Position numbers and translations under genes: made by a program | Assembly (NCBI GenBank): GCA_023374025.1 | Contig: SIJG01000001.1 | Span: 1,859,787-1,923,786, forward strand | Reading direction: 5' to 3' | Length of the DNA: 64,000 nucleotides | From: Heterodera schachtii | Lineage: Eukaryota; Nematoda; Chromadorea; Rhabditida; Heteroderidae | In this document: positions 32,561 through 44,693 of the stretch, in pieces | Numbering within the stretch: position 1 is the first letter of the stretch | Layout: every line of letters begins with the position of its first letter | Notes under the pieces: generated by a model | Told to the model about the DNA's origin: nothing | Seen by the model: only the letters and a program-made list of their open reading frames with translations | The model's database searches: none

Positions 32561-34740
32561 CGAAAAAATCTCGAAATAGTTAACTAAAATAGTGCGGGAA
32601 AATGCCAAAATAGTGACAAAAAGTCCAAAATAGTGACGAATAGCGACATAACGTACAGCCAAAAATTGAACAAAAAATTCACTAATTACAGTTGTAATGA
32701 AGTACATTTCCAAATTTTGAGGCAAAACATCCGATTATCGGATCAAAAGAAAGTCCTTTGAAAATCGCAAGAAGTGAGAGGCGCGAATTTGTAAAATGGA
32801 ATTAAGGTGGGGAGGAACATCACAATTAGGAATACGATTTTAGGCTCTAAAAAAACCCACAAAATATGTGCTAAAAATGGGAAAATAGGTGCCAAAAAGT
32901 TTCAAATTTAGGGGGAGTAAAATCATAAAATTTTATCCAAAAAGCAACAAAATTAACAGGGATAGGCTTTTCAGGCATGGAAAATCACAAATAGGCATAT
33001 AAATAGTCAAAAAACCCAGAATAAGCACAAATAATTTTGCTATTTTCTGGCCCGCTTTTACCAAAATTTATTTTTGGTTTAAATCTGTACGAAAAAATCT
33101 CTTCTCCGCTAATAATACGGTTTAAGATTTTCCTTCCTTCCTCCAAAAATTGGACGTCAAAACGACCTTTTCCTGTCCAAATCCTTTGGCATTAATTTTG
33201 GCGTTTTGTTTTATGCCATTTTTCAAACTAAAAGCAGCAGCAGTGGGAATTTACAGTTTCCCTCACTTTGCTTAAATAACGGGGACATAATTTGAAACAT
33301 ATCTCGTGGCAAAATAAATTTGTTGCCGGATTTCCCCCTTCCCTTCACTTTGTTGATTAAATTATTGTGATTTAGAAAAGGGGGAAGAATTAATTATCTC
33401 TTCGGCATTTTTTTTTGAGTGCTTTGGCATTTTGTATTTGCAAATCCCTTTAATATCGCGAGTGCAAATTGGGTGGAGATGGGCATTTTCTATTGAACCA
33501 CCAAAGCATTTTATGCGGCTGTCACATTTTGTAAGCAATGCCACCGCGCGGACATGTGCCAAGAAAGCAATATTGTTGTTGGCACAAAATTGTTGGCATA
33601 CCATTTCCATCACGGATTAATTGGGTAAAAATGAAAAATTGGAACGATGTGCTTGTTTTGGTGAAATATTTGCTGCTGGAACATCGACAGAGATCAGCTG
33701 ACAAATGAGAATGCCAATATGTGCACAAAATAATATGCCAAAAGAAGAAAAATGGCATTAATTTGAGCAGAAACAATTTGGGAAAATGCCATAAATTGCG
33801 TGAAACGTGCCGAAATAAGAAAAATGACAAATGACATTTCATATATTGAAACACACGAACGCAAAAAATGCCAAAGAAAGCAATGGAAATATGCCAAAAA
33901 GACACCAAAAAATACTTTCAAAAGAAAAATTGCATTTTTAGCAATAACTAAAATATAATATTCAGTAAAGAATTATTTTTAATTTGAAGTCATCAATTGA
34001 CATAAAATACCGTACCCTTGTATATTTCGTCACATTTATTTGACTATTTAAATGCTCATTAAAACTGGTTGCTGTCGGTGGCGTGGTCCCACTAAATTCG
34101 TACAAAAATGTTATTGGAATTTCGTAAATGGGAACACCATAACCAAAATGACAATAAATAATTTTTGTTTGCTTTTTAATTTCCATTCACGCCCATTAAT
34201 GAATTCAATTAGGTAGGTTTTTGCGGGTGTTTCTCCATTTGCGTAATGTGATCGGTCGAATTTCCCCCAATTAATTTTTATGGTGTGGCTGCCGGGGACA
34301 CATTCTTATGGCTGAGCGATGCTGGTTTCATTTGAAAAAATTAATTAAAAGAGATTTTTAAATTTGATTTTTTACATTTATGAAAGGGCGCGCGAAATAA
34401 TAGGGGGGGGGGGAGAAGTAGATTATATGTCTTCAATATTTATAAATATTGCTTAATATATATTGATTTTGTATTGTTTTATCCTTAATTTTTTTGTTCT
34501 TTTAAGGCTTGTTGAAAAATATTGGACTTTCAAATTAATTAATTAATTAATTATTCTATTTTCAAATTGATTAAATCGGTTAAAACCTGTGCAATTAAAT
34601 TTTATTTTCAAAAATTTTATTTCATTCATTTTGTATACATATGGGCATTAGCAACAACAAATCTGCTATTAAAAAAGTAAAAGCCGAAACTAAAACTACA
34701 AAAATAATCAAATAAATAAAGAGAAAATAAATTAAAAAAG
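32561..34740. other. Intergenic; repeat-like AT-rich sequence
   Basis: 32,570-32,660 repeats 'AAAATAGTGAC', and 32,820-33,050 repeats 'AAAAATAGGC'. The rest is AT-rich with ATGCCAAA repeats (33,710-33,900). No exon with supporting splice sites was found. Confidence 0.4.
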
Positions 34741-34848
34741 CTAAAAGGCGTTATTTATGCTGTGCTCTTCTGTCAATGGTACATCAGCGAACTCAGTGCG
34801 CTTCCTCCCCAAAATTCGACTCTTCTCGAAACCTAAAAAGGCAAACAA
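34741..34848 (-). CDS. Possible terminal exon with a dibasic site
   Basis: After the acceptor CTTTTTAG, the minus strand reads FEKSRILGRKRTEFADVPLT and EEHSINNAF, then TAG. It contains GRKR, as do the two neighbouring Cys-cluster precursors, and lies 115 bases past the stop of the first. No donor in that gene joins it in this frame, so the link is speculative. Confidence 0.25.
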   Translation of the reverse strand: MFAFLGFEKSRILGRKRTEFADVPLTEEHSINNAF

Positions 34849-34963
34849 AAATTTAAAATTTTTCTGATTAAAAAATATTTTGCCTAAATAAAAGTTTCGC
34901 TCCATTTTGGCCCCTTTAAATATCAAAGCTATTAATTACCCTTTTTTAAATGATTTGTTTTTT

Positions 34964-35314
34964 TTAATTTGTCAAATTGCCCACCGGCTGTCCCGTGTGC
35001 CGTCGTTTTCGTCCCGTTGCCCCGCAACAGTACATGCGCTGTTCCTGCTCCGCCACGTACTTCTCCAGCTCGGCCAGCCCGCTGAACAGCTGGCGCTTCC
35101 TGCGGCCTCCTCCTCCACCTCCGCAGCAGCAGCAACTCTGCTGAGGCGGGGGCGGCGGCGGCGCCGCCTGTTGCTGGCAGCAGCAGCAGCCGCCACCGCT
35201 GGGCAGCCCCGTGGCATCGACGGCGAACGGACGGAGCACGGCGAGCAGTTGGAGCAGTACGAACAGCGACAGAATGCACAGCAGCAACGGTTGACGGTTG
35301 AAATGGAGCGCCAT
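34964..35314 (-). CDS. Secreted Cys-cluster peptide precursor, paralogue 1 (116 aa)
   Basis: A single minus-strand frame from ATG 35314. Residues 1-34 form a signal peptide (hydrophobic LLLCILSLFVLLQLLAVL, then DATGLP). A GGGCCCCQQQAAPPPPPP segment follows, then SCCCCGGGGGG, RRKRQ, an acidic linker (LFSGLAELEKYVAEQEQRMY), CCGATGRKRR and TGQPVGNLTN. RRKR and GRKRR are classic prohormone cleavage sites, so the linker or the Cys blocks could be released peptides. The protein closely matches 37953-38309 in order and motif. The CCCCQQQAAPPP block and CC-x-ATGRKRR are the most conserved parts. No known family is recognised. The acidic linker is probably a helix between processing sites. Confidence 0.6.
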   Translation of the reverse strand: MALHFNRQPLLLCILSLFVLLQLLAVLRPFAVDATGLPSGGGCCCCQQQAAPPPPPPQQSCCCCGGGGGGRRKRQLFSGLAELEKYVAEQEQRMYCCGATGRKRRHTGQPVGNLTN

Positions 35315-37952
35315 GTTTGATGCGGATTTAATTAGTTTTAAACGGTTTGCTCAAAAAGATGAGATGGTGAGTGTTTTTTTTTTTGACAATTTTATTGAGA
35401 AAAATGATCAGTTGATGCTTGTCATAATACAGCAATTTTCTATTCCCCCTTTTTGAGCCACCCCACCAGCCAATAAAGTTGCTTCTCCGTGGGGGGCGGC
35501 GGCTGAAAAACAGAGCCCCAAAAGACTTTGATAGAGGAAATTCGGCACAACCGGACTTGAAAATTTTGGGACGAAATGTATATTCTTGGTGGTCAATGCC
35601 CTTTTATACAATTGTTTGATTATTATGCGTGCATCCGCCCGCTTATAAAAATCCGACCAAATCCGCCATCACAGGCGCCTCAGGCGCTAATCTGATCCGC
35701 ATAAAGAGTTGATGCACACAAATCCCGTTTGTACCACATAACAAAAACCCCCGCCACTTCATTATTAGAAAAGTGCAAGAGAAGCATTGTATGGCATTTA
35801 TGGTTGGGTGAGGGGGGGGGGGGGGGGTCAGCTGGTTAATTGGATTATGCTTATCCGAAAGTGGAAAAACTAAATCAAATTAATCCCGACCACGTCACAA
35901 GTTGGATCATTAAAAACGCATCCATCGTAATTTGGCAGCACATCCTTTAATTGACATCCAAAACATATTGTTGATCAAATTGACAAATTGTTGATCAAAT
36001 TGTTTGGACTGCTTCAACATCTGTTGCTTAAACTAAAGCTTTGTATTTTATAAAAATAATGTATTTGCATTTTTCGGAAAATTTTGGTACTTAGAGTGTA
36101 ACATAAGTTCTGTCGGCCATCATTTTTTTGAGAAAATTTACTTTTTTAATATTAACAAAACATAAGCATGATTCAAAATAATTACAGTTATTATCGATAA
36201 CATGTTGCCATTATTCAGGCATGAGATCAATCCCAATGGAAAAGTATTTAAGGAGTTAGAGTTGATAAAGTAAAAATGGTCATTTTCGAGGTAGGTATTT
36301 TTGATGGCTGATTTAAAGAAAATGAAAATAGATAAGGAGGCAGAGAAAATGTGAATAAATAGAGCAAAGTTAGGAGTATAAAAATATAATAAAGAAAAAT
36401 TTTAATACCTAATAAGTGAATTATTGGAGGGCAGAGTCTGAAAGTGGCCTCCAAAAACGGCATTTTTCGGAACCACCGCTAACAATTTTTTTGTAATGCC
36501 ATTTGAAAACACTGAATTTACATAATATGAGTAAATCAAGTACGCTTAGTCCAAATATCGCCTTAGATTTGAGCTATGGGTTCTCAATGAGCCGGTACAG
36601 CTTCGTCTTCATGCATAGAGTTGAAGCAGTACAAACTCAGGTTGAAAAGATAGGTCAGGTTTAAGGCCATATTCGGATTCTACTGTTCTAAATTGTGCAG
36701 AAAAACTTCGTTTTGTTATATCAGGTTTGGTTTTTGACCATAAAAAATTCGGGAAAAATTAGTGGGAAAATTTCCAATTTTGGCATGGTCGGAAAAAAGG
36801 CTGAAAAAATTGATGAAGCAAAGAAAAAGTGAAACGATGGTAAGAAATGAAAGAGGACAATATGTCGAACAAATACAAAAAGAATTATTAAAATAAGTGC
36901 AGAAATTACGGAGTTATGAATTTTTGAATTTTAAAATATTTAAGGCAGACAGAACTTATGTCACACCCTAAGTATTTTGTTTCTCAAACTAACTTAGATT
37001 TATTTAAAAATTTTTAAAATTAACCCAGGGCTCCTAAGTGTCCTGGTTTTTTCTATTTGTCCTGAATTTGAGAATATAATAAAAAAAAAGTTAGTGTTTT
37101 CTGGTTTATGTGAATTTATAATGTTTGAAATGTTTTGAAAAGTACCAATTTTTAAAACAAATTCTATTAAAAATTTTGAATTTTTCCAGGGCGGCGCCTG
37201 CGGCAGGCACCATTGGTCCCTTGCTTCGTGCTTATCCAGATTTTTTTTTTTTGAAAAATAGCGTACCGCAATAAAAAAGTGCTACGAAATTAAAAAAAGG
37301 CAAATATTTCTTAAACTTTTGGTCGATTTTTAATCGTAAAAAAATACTAATCAATTGATTTTGGTGAAAATCTGAATTTTATTTGTCGTGAATTAAAAAA
37401 AATACTTACAAGCCAAGGTAAAGCGTTAACCGGTCGGTCGGTTAATAGTTCTTATTCTTACTTTCATATTTATGCCAATTCATTCTGAACCCAGTCGATT
37501 AACTAACGTAACTATTCTCTAGTTATTTTGAAAATTTTTTGCTTCAAATTTAATTATTATTTAAATTAATTAAATAATATTTGCTCGTTTTATTCTTTGT
37601 GTCCTTGCCATTTCTTCGATATTTATTAAGAAAATAAAAATAAAATACATATTTAAATTACAAAAAAGAGATAAATAAATGCCACAAAAGGTGACAAAAA
37701 ATTATTCAAAATAATTGGATAAATTGATTAATCATTTTCTCATCGGCATCGCTATGAACAGAATTTGTCCAACGTTTGACTGGCACAGATTAGAACATTT
37801 TCGGACCCAAATGATTGAGCGCCCAGAACTCCAATCGTTTGCTGATCTTAATTGGCATAAATACAAATTAAAAATTATTGAGGGCCGAACCAATGCGAGA
37901 CATGGGGGGACTGGATGAATTTGCATGCTAATTCCAATTAAGACAATTCCAA
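35315..37952. other. Intergenic, with a decayed CAGGGCTC-type repeat
   Basis: A G15 run at 35,812. At 37,028 the sequence CAGGGCTCCTAAGTGTCCTGG starts a hAT-like interior ('GTCCTGG', 'TTTGTCCTGAATTTG') with a degraded core at 37,187-37,215. A matching right terminus is not seen, so it is truncated. No gene is supported. Confidence 0.4.
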
Positions 37953-38309
37953 TTAAGACACAAAATAATAATCATTTTTTGCTAAAGCTAATGGCGCTGA
38001 GTTGGACTCCCCCGCCCTGCCCAAGCCAGTCCCGGGCCACATTTTGACACCGACCGGTGCTCCGGTGGCCCGTCGTTTGCGCCCAGTGGCCGTGCAGCAG
38101 GCGACGCGGCGCTCCCACTCCATCAGTTCGCTGAGCACGCCCTGGCGCTTGCGGCGCCCACAACAGCTGGACGGAGGCGGCGCCGCCTGCTGCTGACAGC
38201 AGCAGCACATGCTTTTCATCGGCAGTCCGGTGGCGTCGAGCAGCGCGACGGCAAAGGCAAGCAGAAAAACGGCGGAAAGAGCAAAAGCGGAGGGGAAGGA
38301 AAAGCGCAT
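37953..38309 (-). CDS. Secreted Cys-cluster peptide precursor, paralogue 2 (118 aa)
   Basis: Minus-strand frame from ATG 38309. The signal peptide MRFSFPSAFALSAVFLLAFA ends near ALLDATGLP. Then come MKSMCCCCQQQAAPPPSSCC, GRRKRQ, a helix-like linker (GVLSELMEWERRVA), CCTATGRKRRATGAPVG and a unique tail. Compared with paralogue 1, the poly-Pro and Gly runs are shorter, and the order of every block is the same. The two genes lie 2.6 kb apart on the same strand, so a local duplication is likely. The last 30 residues (VKMWPGTGLGRAGES onward) have no counterpart and may be an unspliced intron read-through. A GTCGGT donor follows the ACCG. Confidence 0.6.
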   Translation of the reverse strand: MRFSFPSAFALSAVFLLAFAVALLDATGLPMKSMCCCCQQQAAPPPSSCCGRRKRQGVLSELMEWERRVACCTATGRKRRATGAPVGVKMWPGTGLGRAGESNSAPLALAKNDYYFVS

Positions 38310-40096
38310 CTGAGAGAGAGCAAACGAACATTTTTTAAAAGGAAATGATCAAAATTCAAAATGGATTTAAATGGGGGCCAAATCCCGAAACAATTAAAAT
38401 CCATGCCGGGGCATGAAAAATGAGGAAATGAAAGCCTGTTTTCCATAGTATCTAAAAATTTGAAGAAATCAAATATCCTTTCATTCTTTCCATTGTTCCG
38501 AAATCATAAAGGAGCTTATCTGTAATAAAATTTTGGCATAATAATAATTTCTTGTCTAATCGCTCTTTTGGTTCATGAAAGAGTTTAAAGCTGATTGGGA
38601 ATCCGATCAGCAATGTGATCAGTGGCACTCAGTGGCGAAGGATCGCTCATTTAAAAGCATTTTGCCGTCAAAAGGTCTCGTTTTTTCTTTCGCAGCTTTC
38701 TCGACTGACTGACTGCTGAACTGCTGACTTTGGTTGATCGGAGATGCATGGTTTTGGGATGTTCCGCCACCAATTGAATTGATCCACCAAACTGACCATC
38801 ACATTATTAACCTGTTTTGGTGAGGCGCGAAAATGCAATTGCTAGTGGCGAAAGCATTTTGACGCTAATATTTCCCCATAATTAGCAAAAAGCGAAAATT
38901 AATTAGCATAAAGCGAATGCTTTGATTGGTAATTGTGGTGGGGCTGCGGGAACGGCGATAAACAATAATTGCCGAAGGCAAATTATGTTATTAAATTCAT
39001 TAATAAAAATGAAAAATGGCATAAATTGGTCAAATCCTGGCGAAAATTATTTAATTTAGTCATTCCAGGATCAAAAATTTAAATTTTATAAGGTAATTAA
39101 TAAAAGAAAATATTAGTCTCACTTATTTGAACAATTCGTCGTAGGGATTCGCAGTTCCCGCGCTGCTTCGGCTTCCAATTTTCTGTGCTCCGATGAAATG
39201 TGTTAATGGCATTCTGCTCCAACTTCAAACTCATCGGTATTTTAAAGTTTTATCCTAAACAATGAAATCTGAAGTGCCAGATGCATTTTTGCTATCTCTC
39301 GGAAGAACATTTCATCCGAAGCGTGGTGGCGCGTTTCTTAAAACTTCCATCACCTCACTTCGGAAATTTACAGAAAAATTTAAAAAATATTAAAAAATTT
39401 AGTTTTTCATAATAATTTCACGAAATTTTTTATTACTTTTTAATTTTTCTTTAAAAATGTAAATTTCTTCCAGAAAATCTTTTGCGTTAAAAAGCTGACA
39501 AAATAATAAACTAATTTTTTTAGTTCATTAATCAAAAGGTTTATGTTCAATTGACACTAAGCGCTGAGAAGTTTTTGTTTGTTCTAACTTTTAATCAGCA
39601 GATTTTTGGAATGGTCCCAAAATAATCATCGAAACATCATTGTCCGACTCAGTTTTGTGACCAATTATTGAAGGTAAGCCCTGTCCTTGTTGCCCACGCT
39701 GCCATCATCGGCATGGGACCAAAAATGACGGTTCGTTTTATGAGTTCCACCAAACAATATCGGTCCCGGTTCAATGCAAGCGGACGAAGACGGGGAAGGA
39801 CGGCTGCTCAAAAACGGAATAGCATACATAGAAACAGCAACCATAAAAAAGTATCAATTTAAAAATACGTTTATTTTTATTTTTAAGAGGAAAGTTTTAA
39901 AAGTATGCTTTGTTTCTAATATGTAAATGCGATCCCCAATATTCTATCACTTTACCAAAGAAATACTCGGATTAACAATTATAATTTATGACAAATTATT
40001 CTCAATTTATCTCCACAAATCATTACATAAATGGGTTAATTAATAAAAAATAATATATATAAATTTTATTTTTCGTCAGTGAAAACCCAACGGAAA
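38310..40096. other. Intergenic; no gene seen
   Basis: AT-rich. A basic open stretch at 39,668-39,862 has no ATG at its start and is flanked by no convincing acceptor, so it is left out. Confidence 0.4.
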
Positions 40097-41167
40097 TCAC
40101 TCCGCGGCATTTGCCGGTGCCGCCGCTTTGTACAACGCGTCGCAACTGCGCGTTTCCTCCTCGCCCTCCCCGTTACAGCAGCTCTCGTCGCACCATTTGT
40201 ACTCTTGCGATTCGCACGCTCTTCTCGCCCTCCACTCTTCGTCCTCGTCGTCCTTTTCCCAAATGCATCCTTTGGCGGTGTACAGTAACGTCTCGTTACT
40301 GTACTTAGCCCTTTCACTGTAGCATTTCCTCGTGAAGCATCCCTTGCCCTCGCCACACACTCGCGCGGGCAATCCCACCGCATTGTCACCCGCGTTCACC
40401 TTCCCGCTCAGACAGGCAATCGCTTCAAAATAAAGTAATTTATATTCGAATTCACAAATTTTTACTGTTTACCGTATAAAATATACCGTAAATAATTTTA
40501 AAAAATTGTTCTGCACAACTCACTTGGTTTATGCTTCCAATTTGGTTTGGTTGTGCTTGGCGTAATGAATTCTTCACAGGACGGAACGCCTCCCATTTCC
40601 GTGCAATGGTCACTCATTTCGGGGCATTTGGCAAGGTCAAAATCCAAATTTGCGCACATTTGCGTCAGATGCAATGTGAGCGAGAATTGGTCGCGAGAAT
40701 TGAGCCCAACTAAGGGAATTGTGAACTTGCTAAGAAATACTTGTTGCTTCTCGCAAGCGCTTTAAGGGAGGATGGATAAAGCCAAATTTAATTTTAAGAT
40801 TTTTAAAAACCCAAAATTTGGTTTACAAATCCAAGTGCGGCCGGGGTGAGAGTGATGCACAGAACAACCATTATTTACTCACCAAGTGAACATTTTAAGT
40901 CCACACATTGGAGCATTTGGTCCGGCTGGCATTCCTTCATCAAAGGGGAACTTTTGTCCCATTTGCCGTGGACCATAAAACGGCCTTCTTCACAAGTGAA
41001 ATTGGAAGGCATTTTTGGCACTTAAAATAGGAAAACCAAAATTTGTTAATGGGGGAATCATTTTTAAATTTTTTTCATTTAAATGGTAATTTGACTCATT
41101 AAAATTTACTCCCATGGCAATAATGGCTAATTGCGGACAACAACAAAATGATGATCATCAATTTCAT
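40097..41167 (-). CDS. Secreted multi-domain Cys-rich protein (235 aa)
   Basis: Four exons (41167-41110, 41020-40883, 40709-40524, 40422-40097), all joined in phase 1. The first exon is exactly the signal peptide (MKLMIIILLLSAISHYCHG). Exon 2 encodes NFTCEEGRFMVHGKWDKSSP with four Cys. Exon 3 has QMCANLDFDLAKCPEMSDHC and C-x-EFIT. Exon 4 encodes IACLSGKV, CGEGKGCFTRKCY, TAKGCIWEKDDEDEE, then CESQEYKWCDESCCN. The C-to-CCN pattern with a central GC resembles Ly-6/three-finger secreted domains, but the match is loose. Phase-1 exons one per domain suggest an extracellular modular protein. Role unknown. Stop is TGA at 40097. Confidence 0.65.
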
Positions 41168-42250
41168 GGCAAATCTTCACTTTGTTTTGCCAAAAGCCGT
41201 GCTCCTCGACTGTTTTAAAAATAAAAAACAAATGTCGTATTTTCCCTAGAGAAATGGATGAAATTCAATTAAATTTAGGAGGCAAAGATTGTGATCACTA
41301 TCAACACTTTCCCAGGGGGGCGGTATTCTTTTGGTAGGGAAATGAAGCAATACATAAAGCAGTGGGGACACATAAATGAGTCATCCATCATTACCCAATT
41401 TACTTTTCATTTCCATTAACATTTTGCATTTACATTTATGTGTTTATTCACTACTGCTCTTTTTTTTTGTTCTGTTGGCCAAAAATGTGCTGACGAACGG
41501 GCGGACGGATGGACAAATGGACAACTTTTAAATTATTATAAAAAACAAAAGCGTAGAACCATTATAGTGCATCTGCTGCTGCTGATCAGCAGCAGAAGAG
41601 TATGTGTAAAGTGTTGTTAATTTATGCGAATGGACAAAAAAAAACGAAACTCCAAAAGCAATTTGATGTAAAACCAATGTACATAAAAGCTAAAGTTTTA
41701 ACGGAACATTGATAATCCATCAAGCGGAGGAATTCATTCCCGGAAATGCCTAATGAGTTGGTTCTATTGGGTCCGAAAAACCAGTGAATTGGCCAGTCCA
41801 AAGATCGTACTAATCAGGAGGAACCGAATGATTCTTAATTTGAATTTAAGAAATTATTATAATTAAATTATAATCGATTATTAGAGAATTTCGTAAACTA
41901 TTGGGAAAATTTAAATTGAAACTATTCCAAACTGTGGCTTTGTATTAAAATCCTTGTTTTGCGCTGCTCTTGATAAAAGTGCCGTCCAACTTGGCACTGG
42001 GCGAATTCAATAATGGAAATTAATTGTCAAAATTCTGCACGGCATTTTCAACATTGTCTTTCCTTCTTTCTTAATTTTTATCACAGCTCGTTTCGTAAAG
42101 TATGATGCTATAAGCAATTAATAATTTAAATAAATTTATTGCCACAAAAGCAAAAATTTATTTTACTTCAATCACAAAAATCGCGCTATAAAAAAGAACA
42201 GTTCTTTCCCAAGCATTGCTTTTTAGTTTATTCCAAGTTACTCAACGAAA

Positions 42251-43274
42251 ATGATTTCCTTAAATTTGATTTTGATCGCCTGCGCCAATTTGCTCGTTTT
42301 GGTAATCACTTTTTATGTTCGCTATGATCAGACAAATGATTATCTCAAAATGGGAATGCGAATAGCGACAGCGTTGGGGATGAAGAAAACGAGCGCGGAT
42401 TTTTACCAAAACGGCCTAGGCCTCCACCACGGTTTCCGAGACCACGGCAAACCGCGCGACCTCGGCCAACACAGCCACCACGCCCAGTGCCTACCATGAC
42501 TGCTCCTCATACACCGGCACCGTCGCCAGTGCCACAACCAACTCAGCCAAACCATGGCGATTACCCAGCGGGTCCACCAGATAATCAGCGTTGGAACAAT
42601 TTAATGCAATTAATTTAATTAATTAGTCCATTCGATAATCTCAACAAATGTTATAAGACTGCAAATAATTAAATTTAAATGACCAGCTGTGGGCAATGTC
42701 GGATTGTTTGGTTCTGTTGTTACAAATATGCCGCCGATATTATGTGCAATTAATCCACAAAAGTGCATGCATCAACCGATGAATGCAGGAAGTCAGTGTT
42801 TGTTTTTTCCGAATTTCAAAATTTAATTTAAATAAATTACAAACAGTGGGAGGACAAGCACCTTATTGTATGTTTACAAAGATTTTCATAAATTTATTTA
42901 AATTCCTAAAAACCTGGGAAGTTTTTTGTCAAAATTAATAGATGACAATCAACAAAACCCTGCACAGCCAAACCCACCCCCTCCAGACAGTAAATTCTTT
43001 AAACTGAATTTAACTGATTTTAAGTACAATTAATTATTAGATGACCAACAGCAAACTAATCCGTCTCATCAGCAAGAAGAAGGTATCGAAATATTTTAAT
43101 TAATTTTAAATTATTATTAGGTGATAATCAGCAGTCAAACAGCATGCTCGCTCGAAAAGTGTTTGAATTTAAATTATTATTTATTTCAGGGCAGTAACTC
43201 AACCCGACTCTTTAAAGCAGAAAAAGAAAATCCCCGAAAAAGAAAAAGAAGAGCAGTCACAACGATACAAATAA
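42251..43274 (+). CDS. Secreted or anchored Pro-rich protein with micro-exons (201 aa)
   Basis: Eight exons: 42251-42372, 42420-42589, 42687-42791, 42847-42867, 42942-42989, 43041-43082, 43121-43133 and 43190-43274. Joins are phase 1 except the first and last, which are phase 2; total 606 bases. The start MISLNLILIACANLLVLVIT is a signal or anchor. Next is a Pro/Arg stretch (RFPRPRQTARPRPTQPPRPV) and a Pro/Thr-rich run. A conserved-looking exon follows (VGNVGLFGSVVTNMPPILCA with two Cys). Then micro-exons of 21, 48, 42 and 13 bases encode GGQAPY, DNQQNPAQPNPPPPD and DQQQTNPSHQQEE. The tail is basic (KQKKKIPEKEKEEQSQRYK). The first intron is only 47 bases and open in one frame (FLPKRPRPPPRF), so it may be partly coding. 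No family recognised. Confidence 0.55.
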
Positions 43275-44501
43275 TACAATTAATTATTAACTAAAGAATT
43301 TAAATGTTTGATAAATTTTATTACGACTCAGTAGCTGCCGGCTATAGCCCTGATTTTTCATATAAAATTTATCGTATAAAAACCCGCTAATAAAGTAATT
43401 TGTTTTAACAAAAACAAATGTTTTTTAACTTTTCAGTGTTATAGGGCTCGCAGATGAAAATTTTCAAAAGCCTTATTTTAAATAATTTAATTCCAAATAT
43501 AAAAAATAATAAAATGAAAATATTATTACGCCTTTCATCATTTTTTTTGTCAGAAATAACTATTACAAATCTGAAAAGGGTAAATATGTATGAGAGGTTC
43601 AGATTGTGTAATTTTTAATGCAATCTGTTTGTTAACAAGATTTTGGTCAATGACAATTTTGAGGATTTCCCTAAAAAGAACAAAATTTTACAAAAAAAAA
43701 AAAAGCAAAAAAAAAAAGAAAAGAAAAAAGCCCCACTTTGAAAATTTAGCCTCATCGGCCTCTCAAAAAACCACCAAATGAGGCTGGAGCCTCACATATG
43801 GAGTACTGATTATATTATAAACCTTTATTATTGGGTTTCTGTCTTCTGTGAGTTGTCCCTTTGGGCAATTTCATTGAATGAAAAAATTCAATGACCGAAT
43901 TTCAATAATATTATGAACTTTAAAAAAAACAATTAAATATCAGCGGAGTTTGGATCGTCAACAAAATATGAGAAGGAGCTAAAGCCATGAATTCAGCGAA
44001 TTTTTAAACTTTTCACAGCCTTTTTTGCATCGTATTTTTTCCTTAAAATTTTGTGGTCCACAGCCAGGAAAAATTTGGCTCATTATAAACCAGAGACGCT
44101 AAATGCCCTTATTTCTTGTACTTATTTCAGCCTATCGTCCAATGTTTTTCTTATTTCTTCAATTTTTAAGAACCGGGACCGAAAATGAACCGAGGATCGA
44201 GACCTGACCGAGACCCCAAAAACTGAGAAATTCCTCGACTCGACAATTAAAATACAAGATACGAGAAAAACGATAGCTGCTAACAAACTCAAATTTTTTC
44301 TATTTTTTCCATTTTTTTGTGCGTAGAAAGGGCTGGCAGATCCTTTGAAATTTTAGTTTTTGTTAACTTTTGTCCAAATGTGACAATTTTTGTGGATTTT
44401 TAAACCGAAACCTAAATGAATGTTAATTTGCATATTATTATTAAAAAATTTCACCAATGAGCCAACATTTGTAATAAAATGGCGCATTCCCTACCTGCTG
44501 G
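43275..44501. other. Intergenic; repeat-like
   Basis: 43,446-43,800 starts AGGGCTCGCAGATGAAAATT and ends in GAGGCTGGAGCCTCAC, resembling decayed hAT-like sequence. 44,170-44,230 has GGGACCGAAAATGAACCGAGG. No gene supported. Confidence 0.35.
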
Positions 44502-44693
44502 ATGGGGCAGATTATAGCCCGCGTTTTATATGTTTTTGGGGAAGCGGATCACAAATCCGGCTTACATTTATTTATTTCGGTCTCAGACCTCGAGTTGAAG
44601 TTCCTTCGGCTTTCTTCTCTTCCAAATATTCTCTTTCGGGGAAAGCCATTCCGAGACGTTGAAAAAGACAACAAAGTGATCGATGTATCGTGA
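44502..44693 (+). CDS. Possible small protein (63 aa), function unknown
   Basis: From ATG 44502 the frame reads MGQIIARVLYVFGEADHKSG, then a hydrophobic/acidic mix (LHLFISVSDLELKFLRLSSL), ending KDNKVIDVS and TGA. Residue composition is protein-like, unlike the surrounding AT-rich frames. No splice site is needed upstream, because the frame is open above the Met only to a TAA near 44477. The minus strand is also partly open, so this could be chance. Confidence 0.3.
   Translation: MGQIIARVLYVFGEADHKSGLHLFISVSDLELKFLRLSSLPNILFRGKPFRDVEKDNKVIDVS

Noticed and set aside
34907..35320. Plus-strand frame with Ala/Arg runs over the Cys-cluster gene, and similar frames on 38002-38331
   Set aside because: They are shadows of the minus-strand genes; only those have signal peptides and shared motifs.
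39668..39862. Basic frame with RRRGRTAAQKR
   Set aside because: It begins at TTG, not ATG, with no convincing acceptor, and sits in intergenic AT-rich DNA.
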